DNA of 36,806 bases from a virus. How positions within the stretch are numbered: position 1 is the first letter of the stretch; each line of letters begins with the position of its first letter. Positions 32,733 to 36,806 of the stretch are shown piece by piece. The notes under the pieces were generated by a model. It searched no databases and was not told the DNA's origin. It saw only the letters and a program-made list of their open reading frames with translations. The stretch lies in the IMG/VR virus record IMGVR_UViG_3300008266_000822, positions 1-36,806 of that record; one strand, 5' to 3'. The translations under genes and the position numbers were made by a program.

Positions 32733-33389
32733 ATGGCCGAATTAAAAATCCCAACAGAAACAGTTACATTACCCTCAAAAGGTTTATTGTACCCCAAAAG
32801 TGGTATTGTTATTGATAAATTACTTCAATCATTAATTGTTACACCAATTGATTATAACGAATTGTTAATTGGTGATAAAAACGCAATATTAGTTGCTGCT
32901 CGTGTTTTAGGTTATGGTAAAGACTATAATATTAATTATGGTGGTAAAGAAATTACTATTGATCTATCCAAGCTAGAAGATAAAATAATTGATGAATCTT
33001 TATATAAGCGCGGAATAAATGAATTTCCCTTCACTCTACCTCATTCTGGTAACAATATTACTTTTAAGTTATTAACACATGGTGATGAACAAAAAATTGA
33101 AGCTGAAATTAAGGGGTTGCAAAAAATTAACCCAAATGTAACTACTGATGTTACAACTCGTTTAAAATATATGGTTACATCTGTTGAAGGTAAGCGTGAT
33201 GCTAAAGATATTCGTGATTTTGTTGATAATTACTTAATCGCTAAAGATTCAAGAGCACTACGCCAATACTATGCAAAAGTATCCCCAGACATTAATTTAA
33301 AATATATACCAGAAGATGTAGATTATGTAGGGGAGGGCATAGATATTCCAATATCTGTTAACTTTTTTTGGCCTGATTCTGGAATATAG
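32733..33389 (+). CDS. gp26-like baseplate hub / tail chaperone protein
   Basis: This 218-residue protein begins MAELKIPTETVTLPSKGLLYP and ends in FFWPDSGI, like the T4 gp26-type proteins of environmental myoviruses as I recall them. Residues 21-35 read YPKSGIVIDKLLQSL. Relatives have an additional roughly 30 residues here (a segment containing a KYMTAKEEDIL-like motif) between YP and the VIDKLL helix, so an in-frame internal deletion is suspected. The gene lies two positions before the tape measure, the place of tail assembly chaperones in many phages. A T7 run near its 3' end could shift ribosomes into the next frame. Confidence 0.65.
   Translation: MAELKIPTETVTLPSKGLLYPKSGIVIDKLLQSLIVTPIDYNELLIGDKNAILVAARVLGYGKDYNINYGGKEITIDLSKLEDKIIDESLYKRGINEFPFTLPHSGNNITFKLLTHGDEQKIEAEIKGLQKINPNVTTDVTTRLKYMVTSVEGKRDAKDIRDFVDNYLIAKDSRALRQYYAKVSPDINLKYIPEDVDYVGEGIDIPISVNFFWPDSGI
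33363..33369 (+). other. T7 run, candidate frameshift site
   Basis: In the gp26-like frame this reads TTT TTT T followed by GG. Moving +1 (or -2) here joins the 212 residues before it to a 91-codon open frame ending at 33645. A one-base homopolymer sequencing error would look the same. Confidence 0.4.
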
Positions 33390-33645
33390 ACCTATACTAT
33401 TTTCCCAAATACATGAAATAGTATTTCATAGTAATGGTGGATATGATTGGGATACTGTTTATAATATGCCTCTTTGGTTGCGTAAATTTACATTTGAAAA
33501 ATTAAGAGAATATTACGAAAAACAAAAAGAAGAAACAGAAAAGCAACAAAATATGTTGAAAAATAAATCAGGAAAAGATATATCTCGTCCTAATATATCC
33601 CCATCTAAATCACCAACATACGTAGCTAAAGCGCCTAAAAAATAG
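33370..33645 (+). CDS. gp51-like protein or frameshift extension
   Basis: An open frame without a good start encodes about 91 residues: LEYRPILFSQIHEIVFHSNGG, then YDWDTVYNMPLWLRKFTFEKLREYY, then a Lys/Gln-rich basic tail. The QIHEIVF and WLRKFTF motifs are typical of small proteins beside gp26-like genes in T4-like phages, which I associate with gp51. The first in-frame ATG (33466) lies inside the conserved part, so translation needs a rare start (CTG 33373 or 33379, ATT 33376) or frameshifting from the upstream gene. It precedes the tape measure gene by 35 nt. Confidence 0.6.
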   Translation, partial: GLILEYRPILFSQIHEIVFHSNGGYDWDTVYNMPLWLRKFTFEKLREYYEKQKEETEKQQNMLKNKSGKDISRPNISPSKSPTYVAKAPKK

Positions 33646-33652
33646 GCGCTTT
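33628..33652 (+). terminator. Hairpin overlapping the stop codon
   Basis: AAAGCGCCTA (33628-33637) and TAGGCGCTTT (33643-33652) form a perfect 10-bp stem with an A5 loop and contain the TAG stop. A weak T-rich tail follows. It is either an attenuator before the tape measure gene or an RNA processing element. Confidence 0.55.
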
Positions 33653-33654
33653 AA

Positions 33655-33662
33655 ATATTTAT
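33655..33662 (+). promoter_or_regulatory. ATATTTAT box before the tape measure gene
   Basis: Sits 2 nt after a hairpin and 18 nt before ATG 33681. The same octamer also occurs once inside this gene (33871-33878), so the motif is not strictly intergenic. Confidence 0.45.
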
Positions 33663-33680
33663 ATGATGTAACATTATATC

Positions 33681-36197
33681 ATGGCAGAACCTACAGTACA
33701 AGAATTACAACAACAATTAACAGATCTTAACAAAAAATTAAGAGAAGCAGGTGGCTTAGGTATTGACCTTCAAGAAGCATTTCGCAATGCCGGAAATGAT
33801 ACTAAAAAACTTAATGAATATGTTGATAGATTAAACAAACAATATGAAGATATTGTAGATAATGCTGATTATATTTATAGAACATTTCAAGACATAACAG
33901 CTGAATTAAAAAATCAAAATGTTTTATTAAAAATAGGCAAAGGAGCATTTAAAGAATTTACAAACATTGCCCAGGATTTAAATTCTTATCAAAAAGGATA
34001 TAATGACCTTACTGATAATAAATTTAAAAAATTAAAAAATAATCTTGCTGCTGAAAAAAAAGAATTAGATTTTGTTGTACAGAGATTAAAAGCTAGTGAA
34101 GCAAGTCGTCAAAGAGAAGTCGAAGCATTAAATGCATTAGATGAAAGAACCCCAAAACAAAAAGCTAGACTACAAGAACTACTAAAAGAAAATGAACTTC
34201 TAATTAATGCTACTGAAGCTATATCTTCGGGTATTCCTATTTTAGAAAAAGAATTAAATTTAACTAAGCAAATAGCTGATACTAGAAAAGATCTAGGAGG
34301 ATTAGCCCAAGCTGCAGGTAAACTTGTTTCTCAATATGGAGGTTCATTAGCTAGTTTTTTAAATGTAGGTGAAGCAACAGAAGCTGTTGAAGATTTTAAT
34401 AAAAAGCTTATTCAAGATGCTTTATCTACTGAAAAAGTAAAAAATGACCTTTTAGAAAATGAAAGAAAAAAAAGATTAGCAGAAATAGGTAAAGATGAAG
34501 CAGGAAATTCTATAACACAAGAACAAGCTCAAGAACGATTAATAGCATTAGAAAAAGAATCATATAAAATAAAACAAGAAGCCGTTGCTTCAACTGACAA
34601 TCTAGGTAATAAATTTAAATCATTAGGAGTATTTGTTAAAGGATTGGGGGTTGGCCTTAAAAAATCACTAACAGACCCAGTCACAATACTTACTTTTATT
34701 ATAGATAAAGCTCTGCAAGCCAATGAACAGGCTGTTAATTTAGGTAAAATTATAGGATATGGAGCTGACAGATCTGATAGACTTAGAGAAAATTTTGCTT
34801 TTATAGCAGGGGTTACTCCTAACATTAATGTTAATTCTAAATCAATAACTGAGGCTTTTGGAGAATTAGCCCAATCAACTGGATATGTTTCCCAATATTC
34901 TGCCGATCAGCTTGAAACACAAGTTAAATTAACTAAACAAGTTGGTCTACAAGCAGATGAAGCTGCTCAAATTCAACGTTTTGCTGTTTTGAATGGTAAA
35001 ACTTCTGAAGAAACTTATTCTTCTTTTGTTAGGGGATTAACAGCAGCAAGAAATCAACTTAAAGTCGGAATTAACTTTAAATCAGCATTAGCTGAAGCTT
35101 CCAAAGTATCGGGACAATTAGCAGCAAATCTAGGAAACAACCCAGAACAAATTGCTAAAGCAGTAGTAGCTGCTAAAGCATTTGGTATGACATTAGAACA
35201 AGTTGCTGCTGCTGGTGATAAATTACTTGATTTCGGTTCATCAATTGAAAATGAATTAAAAGCTGAATTATTAACTGGTAAACAAATAAATCTTGAAAGA
35301 GCAAGAGCAGCAGCATTAGCTGGTGATCAAGTTACTTTAGCTGAAGAATTATCTAAAAATATAGGTACAGCAGCTGAGTTTACTAAAATGAATAGGTTAC
35401 AACAAAATGCCTTAGCTGAATCTGTAGGTATGACCTCAGATCAATTAGCTGAAACATTAAGAAAAAGAGAAGAAGCACTAGCTAGTGGTAAATCATTAGT
35501 TCAAATACAAGAAGAAGAAGCAAAACAAGCTCTTGAAAGACAACAAATACAAGAGAAATTTAGTGCGGCTTTATTAAAAATACAGGATGTAGTAGGTAAT
35601 CTAGTAGCTGGACCTTTTGGTCAATTATTTGATCTAGTATCAAATATAGCTTCTATATTTACTAACATTATCAGCCCTGTAATTACAGGGATTTCTTATG
35701 TTGTTGGTTTAATAGTAGAAGGATTTAAAACATTATCTCCAATATTATTAGGCATTGGGGGTTTAATAGCAGCAATGAATGCTAAATTATTAATAAATGC
35801 TGTTCTTTCTGTGGCTCAAGGGGCTTGGAAGGCTTTAGGAGGTATATTTCCTGTAGGTCCTATTTTAGCAACAGCTGCTACATTGGCTGGTGTTGGTTTA
35901 GTAACAAGATTAGCTAAAGGAACAGCATTTGCTGAAGGAGGTATTGTAACTGGTGAAATTAATAATGCAACTGTTGGTGAAGCCGGTCCTGAAGCAATAA
36001 TTCCCCTAAATTCCCCCAAAGCTGATAAAATATTAGGTGGGGATGGTTCTCCATCAATAGATCTTACCCCAATGATAGCAGCAATCAATGAAGTAAGAGC
36101 AGCTGTTGATAGATTGTATAGTAAAGATACATCAATCAACATGGATGGTAAAAAAGTAGGTTCAACACTAGTACAAGGCTCATATAAAGTAGCATAA
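33681..36197 (+). CDS. Tail tape measure protein
   Basis: This 838-residue protein has the usual tape-measure plan. A long helical, Lys/Glu-rich N-terminal half (residues about 1-250) is followed by Gln/Ala/Glu-rich helices. A hydrophobic membrane-like region lies at about 640-750 (VISPVITGISYVVGLIV, ILLGIGGLIAAMNAKLLI). The C-terminal signature VGEAGPEAIIPLN (about 765-777) is found in many tape measure proteins. Its length sets tail length, and the hydrophobic part is thought to insert into the host membrane during DNA entry. It follows the gp26/gp51-like pair as expected. Confidence 0.85.
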   Translation: MAEPTVQELQQQLTDLNKKLREAGGLGIDLQEAFRNAGNDTKKLNEYVDRLNKQYEDIVDNADYIYRTFQDITAELKNQNVLLKIGKGAFKEFTNIAQDLNSYQKGYNDLTDNKFKKLKNNLAAEKKELDFVVQRLKASEASRQREVEALNALDERTPKQKARLQELLKENELLINATEAISSGIPILEKELNLTKQIADTRKDLGGLAQAAGKLVSQYGGSLASFLNVGEATEAVEDFNKKLIQDALSTEKVKNDLLENERKKRLAEIGKDEAGNSITQEQAQERLIALEKESYKIKQEAVASTDNLGNKFKSLGVFVKGLGVGLKKSLTDPVTILTFIIDKALQANEQAVNLGKIIGYGADRSDRLRENFAFIAGVTPNINVNSKSITEAFGELAQSTGYVSQYSADQLETQVKLTKQVGLQADEAAQIQRFAVLNGKTSEETYSSFVRGLTAARNQLKVGINFKSALAEASKVSGQLAANLGNNPEQIAKAVVAAKAFGMTLEQVAAAGDKLLDFGSSIENELKAELLTGKQINLERARAAALAGDQVTLAEELSKNIGTAAEFTKMNRLQQNALAESVGMTSDQLAETLRKREEALASGKSLVQIQEEEAKQALERQQIQEKFSAALLKIQDVVGNLVAGPFGQLFDLVSNIASIFTNIISPVITGISYVVGLIVEGFKTLSPILLGIGGLIAAMNAKLLINAVLSVAQGAWKALGGIFPVGPILATAATLAGVGLVTRLAKGTAFAEGGIVTGEINNATVGEAGPEAIIPLNSPKADKILGGDGSPSIDLTPMIAAINEVRAAVDRLYSKDTSINMDGKKVGSTLVQGSYKVA

Positions 36198-36201
36198 TTA
36201 A

Positions 36202-36209
36202 ATATTTAT
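36202..36209 (+). promoter_or_regulatory. ATATTTAT box
   Basis: Intergenic, 20 nt before ATG 36230, just after the tape measure stop. Confidence 0.45.
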
Positions 36210-36229
36210 TCGTATAAAATAGATAAACC

Positions 36230-36532
36230 ATGGGATTATTAGACAAATTAAAAAGTAGCATTTTAGGATTAGGTGGTAACAAACCACAACAATTTGGTGT
36301 AAACCCAATCCCACCTGATTCACTTCATCAATTATATTCAGTTGATGGTAATCCAAATGTTGATTGGCGCCTAATTAAAGGCAATTTATCCAACAAACCA
36401 CAGCCATCTACTCTGGATGAATTAGATACTAAAGCTCCAAATCTTAAACCAAACGGAGTTGTATCACAAGTATACAAATCTAAGCAAGGCCGTAGATATA
36501 AGGACCTAGGACCAACTGAAGGACGTTACTAA
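36230..36532 (+). CDS. Small tail-region protein, unknown
   Basis: This 100-residue basic protein begins with an amphipathic helix (MGLLDKLKSSILGLGGN), continues with Pro/Asn-rich loops (NPIPPDSLHQLYSVDGNPNVDW) and ends KQGRRYKDLGPTEGRY. There is no membrane segment. The location after the tape measure and before a baseplate-like gene suggests a small structural or tail-completion part. No family is recognised. Confidence 0.6.
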   Translation: MGLLDKLKSSILGLGGNKPQQFGVNPIPPDSLHQLYSVDGNPNVDWRLIKGNLSNKPQPSTLDELDTKAPNLKPNGVVSQVYKSKQGRRYKDLGPTEGRY

Positions 36533-36542
36533 TATAATATAA

Positions 36543-36806
36543 ATGCCCCTACTTGATTTAAAAACCGACTTAAAATCACTTAAGTACGGAAAAGATCGAC
36601 CAGGCGGAGGTGACAGTGGTCAACCATACCAACAAGTCGATATCAACACCGTTGATAGAGGCTTTAATCGTTTTCGAATGACTAAATTTGATGATGGTTT
36701 AGTTAGAGGTGGTGTTGTAGGTGCTGCTAATGCTTCAATTGTTGATACTTTCCGTATAGGGAAATTTCTTAAGGACTTTCCAAAAGGTCCTTTATTTATT
36801 GTTAAA
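36543..36806 (+). CDS. Baseplate-like structural protein, 5' part
   Basis: An open frame starts at ATG 36543 and runs off the end of the window (88 codons visible). It reads MPLLDLKTDLKSLKYGKDRPGGG, then VDRGFNRFRMTKFDDGLVRGGVVGAANASIVDTFRI and FLKDFPKGPLFIVK. From memory, proteins starting this way occur in tail regions of environmental T4-like phages, but the product is not established. It is 10 nt from the previous gene. The domain structure cannot be judged from the fragment. Confidence 0.65.
   Translation, partial: MPLLDLKTDLKSLKYGKDRPGGGDSGQPYQQVDINTVDRGFNRFRMTKFDDGLVRGGVVGAANASIVDTFRIGKFLKDFPKGPLFIVK

Noticed and set aside
32627-32815. 62-residue + strand ORF across the terminator
   Set aside because: It spans the tube gene end, the terminator and the next gene start, and the sequence is not protein-like.

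Overview
The window looks like part of the late structural region of a large, AT-rich contractile-tailed phage (T4-like myovirus). It carries a tail sheath, a gp19-type tail tube, a gp26-like baseplate/chaperone gene, a tape measure gene, and long tail-fibre genes. All convincing genes lie on the + strand, are tightly packed and often overlap as TAATG or ATGA. Shine-Dalgarno sequences are mostly absent and leaders are A-rich, and delta-60-type repeats are present. These fit a phage of Bacteroidota, but the host call is inference. I see no tRNA, integrase, CRISPR array or insertion sequence.

Layout. (1) 32-1519: a virion structural protein and a small fibre-associated protein. (2) 1571-15865: three giant fibre/adhesin genes. 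Two contain proline-free collagen-like Gly-X-Y tracts rich in Ser/Thr/Gln. The third encodes what reads as a nested propeller protein: a terminal domain split by seven delta-60 repeats, four of which are each interrupted by a cassette of six kelch-like repeats. A small ORF follows. (3) 15918-19607: a helical protein and five 2OG-Fe(II) oxygenase-like genes, one broken. (4) 19607-29364: six glycosyltransferase proteins with about eight GT domains and two methyltransferase domains. They include a four-domain fusion (GT4, FkbM methyltransferase, GT2, CmcI-like) and a GT4 fused to a homologue of the bacterial autotransporter O-heptosyltransferases (TibC/Aah type) with its four-cysteine metal finger. 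(5) 29403-30452: four small genes, one with a membrane anchor, one zinc ribbon, and two paralogues flanking the ribbon. (6) 30529-36806: sheath, tube, gp26-like protein, an out-of-frame extension, tape measure, a small protein, and a baseplate-like gene running off the end.

How the parts may work together. A modification cassette sits directly between Ser/Thr-rich fibre genes and tail genes. I propose that the phage O-glycosylates its own fibres (or another surface), with the oxygenases modifying residues or sugars. This is inference. The families are recognisable, but the acceptor is not shown by sequence.

Cautions. Three otherwise conserved genes (sheath, gp26-like protein, one oxygenase) each appear to lack an internal piece of roughly 25-55 codons, and two of them change frame at the junction. 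This may reflect assembly deletions rather than biology. A recurrent ATATTTAT box lies in nine intergenic gaps and is a candidate late promoter.
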